From: Bacillus inaquosorum KCTC 13429
GTDB taxonomy: Bacteria > Bacillota > Bacilli > Bacillales > Bacillaceae
Length of the DNA stretch: 64,000 nt
Direction of reading: 5' to 3'
Assembly: GCF_000332645.1 (NCBI RefSeq)
Contig: NZ_AMXN01000009.1
Location: 1 to 64,000, forward strand
Below are positions 8,460-18,559 of this stretch, piece after piece; positions within the stretch are counted from its first letter, which is position 1, and each line of letters opens with the position of its first letter. Under the pieces are notes generated by a model. That model saw nothing but the letters and a program-made list of their open reading frames with translations, was not told the origin of the DNA and ran no database searches. Position numbers and translations under genes: made by a program.

Positions 8460-8894
8460 ATGGCGTACAATAAAGAAGAAAAAATGAAGTCACTAAATCG
8501 CATGCAATATGAGGTGACGCAAAATAACGGCACGGAGCCGCCGTTTCAAAATGAATATTGGGATCATAAAGAGGAAGGGCTGTATGTAGAGATTGTGTCA
8601 GGCAAGCCATTGTTTACATCCAAGGATAAATTTGATTCCCACTGCGGCTGGCCAAGCTTTACAAAGCCGATTGAAGAAGAAGAAGTGGAAGAAAAACTAG
8701 ATACGAGCCACGGCATGATTCGCACAGAAGTGAGAAGCCGCACTGCTGATTCTCATCTTGGCCATGTATTTAATGACGGACCGGGGCCAAGCGGGCTGCG
8801 TTACTGCATAAATTCAGCGGCGCTGCGTTTTGTGCCGAAGGATAAACTGAAAGAAGAAGGGTACGAAAGCTATCTGCATCTCTTTGATAAATAA
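8460..8894 (+). CDS. msrB: Peptide methionine-R-sulfoxide reductase MsrB
   Basis: MsrB reduces the R-epimer of methionine sulfoxide. The 144-residue protein has HCGWPSF near 61–67, the [17 protein letters not shown] block near 88–104 and [11 protein letters not shown] with the catalytic Cys116. The two zinc-binding CxxC pairs of many MsrB enzymes are absent, so this is the zinc-free type, as in B. subtilis. The ATG directly follows the msrA stop codon, and its ribosome-binding site (GGGGGG) lies inside the end of msrA. A terminator follows the gene. Confidence 0.97.
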   Translation: MAYNKEEKMKSLNRMQYEVTQNNGTEPPFQNEYWDHKEEGLYVEIVSGKPLFTSKDKFDSHCGWPSFTKPIEEEEVEEKLDTSHGMIRTEVRSRTADSHLGHVFNDGPGPSGLRYCINSAALRFVPKDKLKEEGYESYLHLFDK

Positions 8895-8899
8895 ATCAA

Positions 8900-8939
8900 A
8901 AAAACAGGCCTGCCTAATGGATAGACAGGCTTGTTTTTA
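8900..8939 (+). terminator. Terminator after msrB
   Basis: AACAGGCCTG and CAGGCTTGTT form a nearly perfect stem with a T run, seven bases after the msrB stop codon. Confidence 0.75.
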
Positions 8940-9367
8940 TGCCTTTTTTTCTTGATGCAAATCTTCAATATCTGGGCAATTCTGTCTTTTGTAATAAGTG
9001 GGGCTTGATCTGATTGATACCCAGGCAGATTGACTTTGCGAACTGGAAGGGGCATATAAGATTGCCCCATTCATACAGTGATTCAATTTCATGAGGGGAT
9101 GTTAATTGTTTTAGGTTTTGTTGTATAAACAATGATTTCGGTTTTTTTATTTGACTTTGTAGGTTCTTCTTTTCTGGCTTTCCACCAGCATCCAAATCCC
9201 TGTCTAGTCCAATTGTCGGACAACTTGGATGACAGCGGATAGATTTCGAAATTTGTCGAAGATTTCTATACATCAGCAAAATCTCTCAGATGAGGAACCT
9301 TGATTTTTGCATAAAAGAAGATTTTAAGATGAACAACCTCGTGTGTTGTAAAAAAATAAGTGAACAT
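8940..9367. other. Gene-poor stretch at the SPbeta/spsM locus, 5' side of the junction
   Basis: No convincing gene is seen. The longest open frame (complement of 8965–9279) lacks a ribosome-binding site and resembles no family I know. In B. subtilis 168 the genes ypqA, ypqE and the SPbeta-interrupted spsM lie between msrB and phy. I could not recognise a remnant of any of them here. The stretch is AT-rich and may be degraded coding DNA left by replacement of that segment. Confidence 0.4.
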
Positions 9368-10552
9368 CTACACGTACAATACTGGAGTTGATACCTTAAA
9401 AATCTCGCCATCTCTTATATAAAAACGAGGGACGCGGCGGCTTAATGTAGACACCACTTCATAGTTAATCGTATTGAGCATTTCAGCAACTTCATCTACG
9501 GGAATCTCAGCTCCCCTTTGCTGACCATAAATCACGACTTCCTCTCCTTGTTTACCTTCACCGCTCTCTCCTAAACTAACCATTATCATATCCATTGTCA
9601 CTCTTCCCACTACCGGCACTCGTCTTCCGCGATGAAGAACAAATCCGCGATTGGAAAGTGCACGGGAATAACCGTCAGCATAGCCGACCGGGAGTGTAGC
9701 GATTACTTCCTCAGGTTCCGCGATGTATGTAGCACCATAACTAATGGTCCGCGGTTCTGTTCGCATCGTTTTCACATAAGCGATACGCGCCTTTAAACTT
9801 AATGCAGGTGTAAGCCTAACGAGGTTAAGTTCTTTTATATATGCTGAAGGATATAAACCATATAAGCCTATACCTAAACGAATCATATCAGCACTAAATT
9901 CAGGAAAAGCGATAGCGGCAGCCGTATTGCTCATATGCACGGTGGGCAGCTCAATGCCTTGCTTCTTTAAAAAGCTGAGAAAACTGACAAATTTATCGTG
10001 CTGCAGCTTGGTTAGTGTGGTGTCTGGTTCATCAGCTGTTGAGAAATGTGTAAAAATACCTGCCCATCTTAGGGATTTACTTGCTGTTAGTGCTTTCACT
10101 ACTGCTAAAAGTTCTTCTTTTGTACGTACACCTAATCGGCCCATACCAGTATCCACATTAATATGTATACCCAATCGGTTAGTACTTGCTTCATTTTCCA
10201 ATATTTCGTTAGCTTTTTTAATCCAATCAACCTGAAATGCGGATAACTCTATATTCCAAGCTGCTGACTTTTTCACACAACTAAGGGATGTAAAACCAAG
10301 CACAAGAATAGGTGCTGTAATCCCTGCTTTTCGTAAAACGATTCCTTCCTCCACGCTGGCAACAGCGAGCTCACTCGCCCCGTGTTCCAGTGCATGGCGC
10401 GCTACTTCTACAGACCCATGACCATAACCGTTCGCTTTTACAACAGCCATAATTTTGCTCTTTTTTGGTATATGATGGCGTATGGCTCGCAAATTTTTTT
10501 TAATGGCGTCAAGATTGACTTCGATCCAAACTTCTCGGCAAAGCTTTGTCAT
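9368..10552 (-). CDS. Alanine racemase, YncD-like
   Basis: The enzyme interconverts L- and D-alanine for peptidoglycan synthesis or spore germination control. The 394-residue protein has the N-terminal TIM barrel with PLP lysine K39 in AVVKANGYGHG and the C-terminal beta domain with the catalytic tyrosine at about residue 272 in ISYGATY. From memory it resembles the second B. subtilis racemase, YncD, in length and sequence much more than the main Dal enzyme. In 168 yncD lies elsewhere. Here the gene occupies the space between msrB and phy. The start at 10552 follows GAAGGAAGG. Whether it is a moved yncD or an extra copy cannot be told from this window. Confidence 0.9.
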   Translation of the reverse strand: MTKLCREVWIEVNLDAIKKNLRAIRHHIPKKSKIMAVVKANGYGHGSVEVARHALEHGASELAVASVEEGIVLRKAGITAPILVLGFTSLSCVKKSAAWNIELSAFQVDWIKKANEILENEASTNRLGIHINVDTGMGRLGVRTKEELLAVVKALTASKSLRWAGIFTHFSTADEPDTTLTKLQHDKFVSFLSFLKKQGIELPTVHMSNTAAAIAFPEFSADMIRLGIGLYGLYPSAYIKELNLVRLTPALSLKARIAYVKTMRTEPRTISYGATYIAEPEEVIATLPVGYADGYSRALSNRGFVLHRGRRVPVVGRVTMDMIMVSLGESGEGKQGEEVVIYGQQRGAEIPVDEVAEMLNTINYEVVSTLSRRVPRFYIRDGEIFKVSTPVLYV

Positions 10553-12122
<1,570 letters not shown>

Positions 12123-12126
12123 AAAA

Positions 12127-12153
12127 GAAAGCAGCTGAGTAAGCTGCTTTTTT
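12127..12153 (+). terminator. Terminator after phy
   Basis: AAAGCAGCT and AGCTGCTTT pair around GAGTA, followed by T residues, directly after the phy stop. Confidence 0.8.
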
Positions 12154-12162
12154 CTGCAGATC

Positions 12163-12193
12163 AAAAAATCGTTCATATCAATGAACGATTTTT
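12163..12193. terminator. Terminator for cgeB, symmetrical
   Basis: AAAAATCGTTCAT and ATGAACGATTTTT flank ATCA, a near-perfect hairpin ending at the cgeB stop codon. It can act on both strands and backs up the phy terminator. Confidence 0.8.
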
Positions 12194-13146
12194 CAAGAAA
12201 GCGCCAGATGAATCGCCTTTAGTTTTGCAGGAAGCTCATCATACGTATTTGCGGGTACGGTCTCTTTGTAATTGGCTGCTGCTGCTTTATGCCGTTCCTC
12301 AGGATGGTTGATATAGAAAGCGGCTTTTTCCTTAAAATCGTTGATGTTGTGATAAGAAATAAAGGATGAAAAAGGATGTGCCGCGGGTAAATCTGTTAAT
12401 TGAAATGCTTCACATGCAGCGATATCAAACGTTCTGTTATTAAAACTGGCATTTTTGATGCGGAAATGATTTTTGTTGAAAGCAAAATGATAGGGCCGAT
12501 GCGCATTGATCACGATGTCTGCCCCATTGTAATAATGAACGGCCTGTTCGGGCGGAACCCACGTGCTGACGACATCGATATGCGGCTGTTTGAGCACTTT
12601 TTTAGGCAGATATTTTCTCCATTCCTTTCCGATTACTCGAACCGTGAAAGGCAGATGTACCGCTTCTTTCATAAGCTGAACCCGATTAGGGTAAGGATAG
12701 CCGATGATAAGCAGATTTGAATGAAAAGAATGTTCTGTGTCCATTTTTCTAAACAGCCGATGATTAACTGGAATCGGAACATAATAGACGTGCTGGCAGC
12801 CAAGCTCCCGGTAATAGAGAGCGGCATTTTGTTCAATCGTTAATATGGCGTCAGCGTGCTTAATCACCTGAAGACTGATATCAATATAAAATGGGTCTTC
12901 GGTTAGCCAAACATACACGGGGATACCCTTACCCTTTAACCAGGTCAGCCAGTCGTGAGGAACGCGGTCTCCTACCATCATAAGTGCGAAGTCCGGCTGA
13001 AACGTTTCGATCTTCACCAGAGATTCTGCCTCCGGTGTATCTGCAGACATATACTCTGTATGAGTGTTCCGAAAACATTCTTCAGCCCAGCGGTCAAAAT
13101 AACTGTATATTCCTCCGTATCCCGACTGGATATACAAGACTTTCAT
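12193..13146 (-). CDS. cgeB: CgeB, spore-crust maturation glycosyltransferase-like protein
   Basis: A 317-residue protein needed for the outermost spore layer in B. subtilis. It has the shape of a GT-B glycosyltransferase: an N-terminal half with YIQSGYGGIYSYFDRW and a C-terminal half with HYYNGADIVINAHR and the NRTFDIAACEAFQLTD segment typical of the nucleotide-sugar-binding region of DUF3880/CgeB proteins. It probably glycosylates a crust component; the donor is unknown. Its start follows the cgeA stop after six bases with no strong ribosome-binding site, so it is probably coupled to cgeA. Expression late in the mother cell (SigK, GerE) is known for 168. Confidence 0.9.
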   Translation of the reverse strand: MKVLYIQSGYGGIYSYFDRWAEECFRNTHTEYMSADTPEAESLVKIETFQPDFALMMVGDRVPHDWLTWLKGKGIPVYVWLTEDPFYIDISLQVIKHADAILTIEQNAALYYRELGCQHVYYVPIPVNHRLFRKMDTEHSFHSNLLIIGYPYPNRVQLMKEAVHLPFTVRVIGKEWRKYLPKKVLKQPHIDVVSTWVPPEQAVHYYNGADIVINAHRPYHFAFNKNHFRIKNASFNNRTFDIAACEAFQLTDLPAAHPFSSFISYHNINDFKEKAAFYINHPEERHKAAAANYKETVPANTYDELPAKLKAIHLALS

Positions 13147-13152
13147 CAGATG

Positions 13153-13539
13153 TTACGAAAAGAACGTAACGCTTTCTACTTTGTCTACATCAATTAATGT
13201 TGTAGCTTGACCTGCCGGAGTGACGGAGCTTTCCTGTGTTACAAATACGATACCGTGAACTTGATCGAAAGCAACGAAGACAACCGGGCCGATCATGTCA
13301 CCGGAATCAGTCACAATACTGATTGTAGTGCCTGGCGTAACTCTGGCAAAAATCCATCTTGCCGGAAGGGAAGTAGATTCAGCCGTAATCATATCACTTT
13401 CATCTACTTTTTGATCGATGGCAGCTTCAAGCATGTCTTTAAGATTATTATCCACGTTTACTCCTCCTTCTGTTGAGAATAAAGGGCTTAAAAGGGTCTT
13501 AATCAAATCCTTTTTTAACTGTGCATTTTCAGAGCTCAT
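13153..13539 (-). CDS. cgeA: CgeA, spore crust protein
   Basis: A 128-residue outer spore (crust) protein. It has no signal peptide or membrane segment. Its C-terminal half (about 65–128) shows a repeated beta pattern with valines and small residues and resembles a stretch of Cge[16 protein letters not shown] here, DLVIFQNPLNNTRSHVALSSI there. In 168 CgeA marks the outermost spore surface. AGGAGG precedes the ATG at 13539; another ATG three codons earlier is less well placed. It heads cgeA-cgeB, divergent from cgeC-D-E. Confidence 0.9.
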   Translation of the reverse strand: MSSENAQLKKDLIKTLLSPLFSTEGGVNVDNNLKDMLEAAIDQKVDESDMITAESTSLPARWIFARVTPGTTISIVTDSGDMIGPVVFVAFDQVHGIVFVTQESSVTPAGQATTLIDVDKVESVTFFS

Positions 13540-13745
13540 TACACACACCTCCTATCCAATAGTGAACTCACGTTAATCATATTCTTCGGATTGCCAATTG
13601 GTATGAGTCGAACGCCGTACCTGATCTATTTTTCTTACATTTAAGGAAAATGCTGATTTTTTAAATGAGTGGACATAGCCTATACCATAAATCAAAGTCA
13701 GTTCATATTGTGAAACAGAGTATAAGGATAAGGGAGAGGGATTGT
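13540..13745. promoter_or_regulatory. Divergent cgeA / cgeC promoter region
   Basis: About 200 bases separate the two divergent spore-coat operons and must hold both promoters, which in 168 depend on SigK with GerE. A CATA-type motif lies near 13682 on the + strand, but its partner is not at a convincing distance, so I do not assign exact elements. Confidence 0.5.
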
Positions 13746-14051
13746 TTGGATTTAGAGAAACACGTGAATCAAGAAGAAAATCAAGATGAACTGCATTTTA
13801 TTCTGCTTTTGCTGATTCTGCTCATACGTCAATCATCTTCTGAAGGAAATCCATCTGATCTCAGACGGCAGCTCGTATTTGCAAAAGAGCTTGGCGTACC
13901 GGTTTCAACAGTTCATCTGTTGAATGGAAATACGCTTCAAAACGTCATCGTAAAAGAAGTTCTGACTGATTTGGTTATTTTTCAAAACCCGTTAAATAAC
14001 ACGAGATCTCATGTCGCACTCTCAAGTATTGTAAGCTGGGGTGCTTTTTAA
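13746..14051 (+). CDS. cgeC: CgeC, small spore maturation protein
   Basis: A 101-residue protein, first gene of the cgeC-D-E operon. The N-terminal part is charged, followed by a leucine/isoleucine-rich stretch (ILLLLILLIRQ, about 19–29). The C-terminal half shows similarity in pattern to the C-terminal half of CgeA, which suggests a common origin. I take the TTG at 13746 because GGGAGAGG lies just upstream and the length then equals that known for CgeC. The biochemical role is unknown; a structural part in the spore surface is inferred. Confidence 0.82.
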   Translation: MDLEKHVNQEENQDELHFILLLLILLIRQSSSEGNPSDLRRQLVFAKELGVPVSTVHLLNGNTLQNVIVKEVLTDLVIFQNPLNNTRSHVALSSIVSWGAF

Positions 14052-14115
14052 ATGATGACAGAGGCTCTGCTTGCTGCGGAGCCGTTTTTATGTTTGACGA
14101 TAGGAGGGTGTATAG

Positions 14116-15396
14116 ATGGGAGAGAAAGTGTCCATTATTTTAACGAGTTACAACAAACCTAATTATCTTCAAAAAGCGATCGAAAGCGTCATGAAGCAAA
14201 CATATGATCACTGGGAGCTATTTATCATGGATGATCATTCTAATGAAGAAACAACTGCGGTGATTCACAAGTACCTTCATGACCAGCGCATTCGTTATCA
14301 AAACAGTTTCGTACATCCCGCAGAACGACTAAAAACAACCCGTTATGCCACATTAATTAACAGCGCGCTCCCATATGCCGACGGCGATTACATTTCCTAT
14401 CTCACCGATGACACTGTTTATCACCCTGAGCGGCTGAGCCGTATGGTGCAGACGTTTTCACATAAGCCTGAGGCACAAGCTGTCTATTCAAAACAAAAAG
14501 TTGTACATGTAAACGAAAGGGGAGAGGAAATTTCCCATTTCTATAGAAATGCCAATGCAGTGCTTGATCAGGCCGCTTTTCAAGTTGATCATTGTTCAGT
14601 TATGCATCGCCGTTCGCTACTTGATCGTATTCAACATAAATATGGAAGCTATTGGGATGATGATATGAAGCATTGGAATCATGGCGACTCAATTTTTTGG
14701 GCCAGGATCAACAACTTTGCCCCATTTTTGCCGATAAATGAAGTATTAGATACAACCTATAAAACCCCCGATTCATTTCAAAATGCATATCGGTTTCTGC
14801 CCGCTGATTTGATTGACGGTTCTTTTGTAAAAGGTTCAGATCAAAACGTGTATTTTCTTGATCAGGGTGTAAGGCATCCTGTCGGGGAAAGGTGGGGTTC
14901 TTTGTATCTAAATCGGACTGTGGCTGTTCCGGACCCGTATTTATTCCAATATAGCATTGGAAAGATTTTAAACATTCCGAACTATATATTAGTAAAGGAA
15001 GCTGACCATCCAGCAATATTTTATATCGAAGCCGGAAAAAAAAGACGGATTATGGGCCAGTATGCTTTTCAGTTTTATCAATTTAAAAGAAAAGACATAT
15101 TGACAATTGAAAAAGAAGAACTGGAGGCGCTGCCAGAAGGGCTGCCAATTACGCGGGAACGATCTGGATGGATCGAAAATCCGCCTGGGCGAAGGCTGTT
15201 TTTTATAGAACGCGAGCCGTTTTTGTTTCTAAACGGCGTCTTTCACCCGATTAGTGAGCAAGTAGCAAGGAAATTCTTTTTACATCAGAAGCCAATATCC
15301 GCTTCTTTCCGAAATATTCAGCAATTTCCAATTGGAAAGCCGTTTTATCCGGTGTACGATGAGATTATAAAGAAATTGAATATTGCAACTGAGTAA
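14116..15396 (+). CDS. cgeD: CgeD, spore-surface glycosyltransferase (GT2)
   Basis: A 426-residue protein. Residues about 5–230 form a GT-A, family 2 glycosyltransferase domain: start SIILTSYNKPNYLQKAI, nucleotide-binding DDHS near 39–42 and a metal-binding-type DD in LTDDTVYH near 98. The remaining 200 residues form a domain with repeated hydrophobic pairs (DQNVYFLDQGVRHPV, HPAIFYIEAGKKRRI, GRRLFFIEREPFLFLNGVFHPI) that look like three related units. TAGGAGGGTG precedes the ATG. It lies between cgeC and cgeE and probably helps build the spore-surface glycan. Confidence 0.9.
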   Translation: MGEKVSIILTSYNKPNYLQKAIESVMKQTYDHWELFIMDDHSNEETTAVIHKYLHDQRIRYQNSFVHPAERLKTTRYATLINSALPYADGDYISYLTDDTVYHPERLSRMVQTFSHKPEAQAVYSKQKVVHVNERGEEISHFYRNANAVLDQAAFQVDHCSVMHRRSLLDRIQHKYGSYWDDDMKHWNHGDSIFWARINNFAPFLPINEVLDTTYKTPDSFQNAYRFLPADLIDGSFVKGSDQNVYFLDQGVRHPVGERWGSLYLNRTVAVPDPYLFQYSIGKILNIPNYILVKEADHPAIFYIEAGKKRRIMGQYAFQFYQFKRKDILTIEKEELEALPEGLPITRERSGWIENPPGRRLFFIEREPFLFLNGVFHPISEQVARKFFLHQKPISASFRNIQQFPIGKPFYPVYDEIIKKLNIATE

Positions 15397-15424
15397 AGGT
15401 ATAGGTCATAAAAAGGAGACGTTC

Positions 15425-16204
15425 ATGACAGGACATTATTCAAAAACGGAACATCAATATATATTGTTAACGTCTGAATCAGCATCGTTTGATCATTACA
15501 GCGTATATAGAGATCCGGAGCTTCCGCAAATTTTTTCTCATAACTTTGTTCAGCTCCATGATACGTTTCCATTGGAGCGGTTACTGGATTTTTTGCCATC
15601 CGTACCAAAGCTTCTTGATGCGAATTATCTTCATTTAAAAGCGTCCCCGCAGCATGTTTTTCCGCTCGGTTTGAAGCAATCGCTTGTAAAAAGCGGATTT
15701 GTTGTCGAGGATGAGCTGTTTTATGACATGAAGCTTGATGACTGGAAGGGGCAGACGGGACATCCGTTAACGGCATGGGGGACGGCAAAAAGCCTTAGCG
15801 ACGGATCTTCTATCATGAAAATTTACGATTCCATTTATATTGGAGAAGCGATCGCTGAACAAAAACTAAATAGAAAATATCCCTTTTACAAAGCGGGTAC
15901 GATTATCCTGGTTGTTTGTTACAGCGACCAGGAACAGAAGATTCCCATTGGATGCGGGGAGCTGTTCATTCATCCGCAAGAGAAAACGGCCAAAATCGAA
16001 GAAGTGGCAATTTTGGATCAGTTTCAAAGGAAGGGCTATGGCAGTATCTTAGTGAAAGAAATGCTGTCCATCGCCAAATCACTAGGAATGGAAGCGGCCT
16101 ATTTAGTGGCTACAAGCATTGACGGAGCAACCCATTTTTACGAAAAGCTGACGTTTAAAAAATATGAGCGGGTGCATACTGTTTTTCATTATTTCCTTAC
16201 ATGA
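15425..16204 (+). CDS. cgeE: CgeE, GNAT acetyltransferase-like spore protein
   Basis: A 259-residue protein whose C-terminal third is a GNAT acetyltransferase domain: the acetyl-CoA-binding motif lies in VAILDQFQRKGYGSILVKEM (about 200–219), followed by the ATHFYEKLTFKKY ending typical of the fold. The N-terminal half is not recognised. AAAAGGAGA precedes the ATG at 15425; a frame extending upstream overlaps cgeD and is rejected. As last gene of cgeC-D-E it may acetylate a sugar or protein of the spore surface; this is inference from fold and context. Confidence 0.85.
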   Translation: MTGHYSKTEHQYILLTSESASFDHYSVYRDPELPQIFSHNFVQLHDTFPLERLLDFLPSVPKLLDANYLHLKASPQHVFPLGLKQSLVKSGFVVEDELFYDMKLDDWKGQTGHPLTAWGTAKSLSDGSSIMKIYDSIYIGEAIAEQKLNRKYPFYKAGTIILVVCYSDQEQKIPIGCGELFIHPQEKTAKIEEVAILDQFQRKGYGSILVKEMLSIAKSLGMEAAYLVATSIDGATHFYEKLTFKKYERVHTVFHYFLT

Positions 16205-16283
16205 AATAGGCGTTCGCACAAACCATTTGGGACTTGGCCCGCATAAAATGCCGTATATCGTGATAAGAAAGGATGAAAACAGC

Positions 16284-16397
16284 ATGCATAGATACCCTGG
16301 ATACGGTTACGGATTTGGCTGCGAGAAAAATACGTTTGTATTGATTGTTGTCTTGTTCATTTTATTAATTATTGTCGGAGCCGCTTTTATTTGCTAG
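16284..16397 (+). CDS. YjcZ-family micro-protein
   Basis: A 37-residue peptide with an aromatic glycine-rich start (YPGYGYGFG) followed by one hydrophobic helix (about 17–36) and a C-terminal cysteine. This is the pattern of the YjcZ/SscA family of tiny Bacillus proteins, several of which are made in sporulation. GAAAGGATG lies upstream of the ATG. It sits between cgeE and the yodT operon and is followed by a terminator. In 168 a small gene with a yoy name lies here, but I am not sure of the symbol. Confidence 0.75.
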   Translation: MHRYPGYGYGFGCEKNTFVLIVVLFILLIIVGAAFIC

Positions 16398-16409
16398 AAG
16401 GTGAAATTC

Positions 16410-16446
16410 AAAAAGAGCCTTTCCGTTCAGGAAGGCTCTTTTTTTG
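16410..16446 (+). terminator. Terminator after the YjcZ-like gene
   Basis: AAAAGAGCCTTTCC and GGAAGGCTCTTTT form a stem with a run of T residues. It isolates the cge region from the yodT operon. Confidence 0.85.
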
Positions 16447-16528
16447 TGTGAAAAAGTTTTTGCGGGGAACGTCATGCCGCAAATTGAACACTCATACAAT
16501 ATAGCAAATGGGTTTTTGAGGTGGGAGC

Positions 16529-17863
16529 ATGAGCAGTTATTTGATTAAGCCGGAGCTTAGTTCGGCCTATCCGGTTGTCAGCTATGCGAAGGGTTCATAT
16601 GTTTATGATCAAACTGGAAAAAGATATCTTGATGGCTCATCAGGTGCGGTGACATGCAACATCGGCCACGGGGTTCGTGATGTGACTGAGAAGCTGAAAG
16701 AACAGCTTGATCAGGTGTCTTTTGCTTACCGCTCACAGTTTACGAGTGAGCCCGCCGAGCAATTAGCCGCTCTCTTGGCGCAGGAGCTTCCGGGAGATGT
16801 GAATTGGTCTTTTTTTGTCAACAGCGGTTCAGAAGCAATAGAAACCGCTATGAAAATCGCCATTCAATATTGGCAGGAAAAAAAACAAACGCAAAAATCC
16901 ATCTTTTTGTCGCGATGGAGCAGTTACCACGGAATAACTTTGGGAGCGCTTTCATTATCTGGTTTTTATGAAAGGAGATACCGGTTCACCCATCTAGTTG
17001 AACGATATCCCGCTATCTCAGCTCCTCATGTTTATCGGCAGAATCATAAGACGGAAGAGGATTTTGTTCAGGCTGCCGCTGATGAACTCGAAACGGCCAT
17101 CAAAAGAATCGGAAGCCAATTTATCGCCGGCTTTGTGGCTGAGCCTATCATCGGAGCCGCAGGAGCAGCGATCACCCCGCCTCCGGGATATTATGAAAGA
17201 TTAAGTGAGGTATGCCGCACACACGAAGTGCTCTTTATTGCAGACGAAGTGATGACAGGGCTTGGAAGAACAGGAAGAATGCTTGCGACAGAACATTGGC
17301 ACACCGTTCCGGATATTGCTGTACTGGGGAAGGGCCTCGGTGCCGGGTATGCGCCAATTGCCGCTGCCGTTGTATCTGACTCTATTATTGAGACGATAAA
17401 ACAAGGCTCAGGTGTGATTATGAGCGGCCACACATATAGTGCACACCCCTATTCTGCCAAAGCTGCTCTTGAAGTTTTGCGATATGTGTTAAAGCATGAC
17501 TTGATCAAGCAATCAGAAAAAAAGGGGGCTGCGCTGAGAAAGCAGCTTGTTGAGGCAGCATCTCAAAGCGAGATCATTGGTGATGTGCGCGGTAAAGGAC
17601 TGCTATTAGGCATTGAATTTGTATCTGACAAGAAAACGAAGAACGTTTTTCCACCAGAGCAGGCGGTTACCCAGCGCATGATCGGCGAGGCGAAAAAACG
17701 CGGGCTGATTGTTTATCCTGCCAAAGCGGGAATAGACAGCGGGGAAGGAGATGCTGTCATTATTGCTCCTCCTTTTACCATTTCAGACGGTGAGGCTAAA
17801 GAGCTTATATCTATTTTTTCAGAAACAGTTGTAGCGGTCGAAAAAATACTGAAAAAGGATTGA
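16529..17863 (+). CDS. yodT: YodT, class III PLP aminotransferase
   Basis: A 444-residue omega-aminotransferase of fold-type I. Visible landmarks are the cofactor-binding NSGSEAIETAMK near 98–109, the PLP-contacting Asp239 in IADEVMTGLGRTGR and the Schiff-base Lys268 in VLGKGLGAGYAP. It is the first gene of an operon running through yodS, yodR, yodQ, yodP, kamA and yokU with gaps of a few bases or overlaps. By context it should act on beta-lysine or a downstream amine, transferring the amino group to a keto acid. The exact substrate is not proven. Expression in the mother cell under SigE is known for this operon in 168. Confidence 0.9.
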   Translation: MSSYLIKPELSSAYPVVSYAKGSYVYDQTGKRYLDGSSGAVTCNIGHGVRDVTEKLKEQLDQVSFAYRSQFTSEPAEQLAALLAQELPGDVNWSFFVNSGSEAIETAMKIAIQYWQEKKQTQKSIFLSRWSSYHGITLGALSLSGFYERRYRFTHLVERYPAISAPHVYRQNHKTEEDFVQAAADELETAIKRIGSQFIAGFVAEPIIGAAGAAITPPPGYYERLSEVCRTHEVLFIADEVMTGLGRTGRMLATEHWHTVPDIAVLGKGLGAGYAPIAAAVVSDSIIETIKQGSGVIMSGHTYSAHPYSAKAALEVLRYVLKHDLIKQSEKKGAALRKQLVEAASQSEIIGDVRGKGLLLGIEFVSDKKTKNVFPPEQAVTQRMIGEAKKRGLIVYPAKAGIDSGEGDAVIIAPPFTISDGEAKELISIFSETVVAVEKILKKD

Positions 17864-17869
17864 AATCAA

Positions 17870-18559
17870 ATGGCGCCATTTCAAAAAACAATCAGCATCG
17901 AAACAGCAATTGCAGATATTCAGGACGGATCGGTCCTCATGTTCGGCGGTTTTGGCGGAGTCGGATCGCCTCCATCATTGATTGAAGCTATATTGGACAG
18001 CGGTGTAACGGATTTAACCGTCATATGCAACGATGCTGGGTTTCCGGAAATAGGGATCGGTCCGCTTATTGTCAATCAACGAGTCAAAACCCTGATCGCA
18101 TCGCATATCGGTTCCAATCCTGTAGCAGGTAAACAGATGACTGACGGGACGTTAGAGGTTCAATTTTCACCACAGGGAACGCTTGCAGAACGGATTCGTG
18201 CCGGCGGAGCGGGACTCGGCGGCATTTTAACCGACGTCGGTATTGATAATCAAATGGTTTGTGAGGAAAAGGGCATCGTGTCTGTGGCTGGAAAGCGATA
18301 TTTGGTTGAAGAGGCGCTGACGGCTGATTTTGCTTTCATCAATGCGCGCATTGCAGATGAATTCGGCAATTTAACGTATGACAAAACAGCGCGCAATATG
18401 AATCCGCTTATGGCAATGGCCGCCAGTAGAACCTTTGCCGAAGCTGAGCAGATCGTCCCGATGGGAGAGATTTCTGAAGAAATGATTGTTACACCGGGGG
18501 TTTTTGTCGAGGGGGTTGTGAGAAGCGAAGGAGTGAAGTGGAAATGGGCTTGGGAGTAG
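17870..18559 (+). CDS. yodS: YodS, CoA-transferase alpha subunit
   Basis: A 229-residue subunit of a 3-oxoacid (succinyl-CoA type) CoA-transferase, family I. It shows the glycine-rich FGGFGGVGSPPSLIEA motif near 25–40, typical of the alpha subunit, and the GTLAERIRAGGAGLGG loop near 104–119. Together with YodR it moves CoA between carboxylic acids. In this operon it probably activates a beta-keto or amino acid formed from lysine. The gene begins six bases after yodT and its end overlaps the start of yodR. Confidence 0.9.
   Translation: MAPFQKTISIETAIADIQDGSVLMFGGFGGVGSPPSLIEAILDSGVTDLTVICNDAGFPEIGIGPLIVNQRVKTLIASHIGSNPVAGKQMTDGTLEVQFSPQGTLAERIRAGGAGLGGILTDVGIDNQMVCEEKGIVSVAGKRYLVEEALTADFAFINARIADEFGNLTYDKTARNMNPLMAMAASRTFAEAEQIVPMGEISEEMIVTPGVFVEGVVRSEGVKWKWAWE

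Noticed and set aside
8457..8462. Frameshift joining msrA and msrB into one fused protein
   Set aside because: The stop and start codons are adjacent and in-frame fusion is not needed; both domains are complete and the separate two-gene form is the one known in B. subtilis.
8965..9279. An open frame of about 104 codons on the minus strand between msrB and alr
   Set aside because: No ribosome-binding site, an unusual composition and no recognised family. It is more likely degraded or non-coding DNA.
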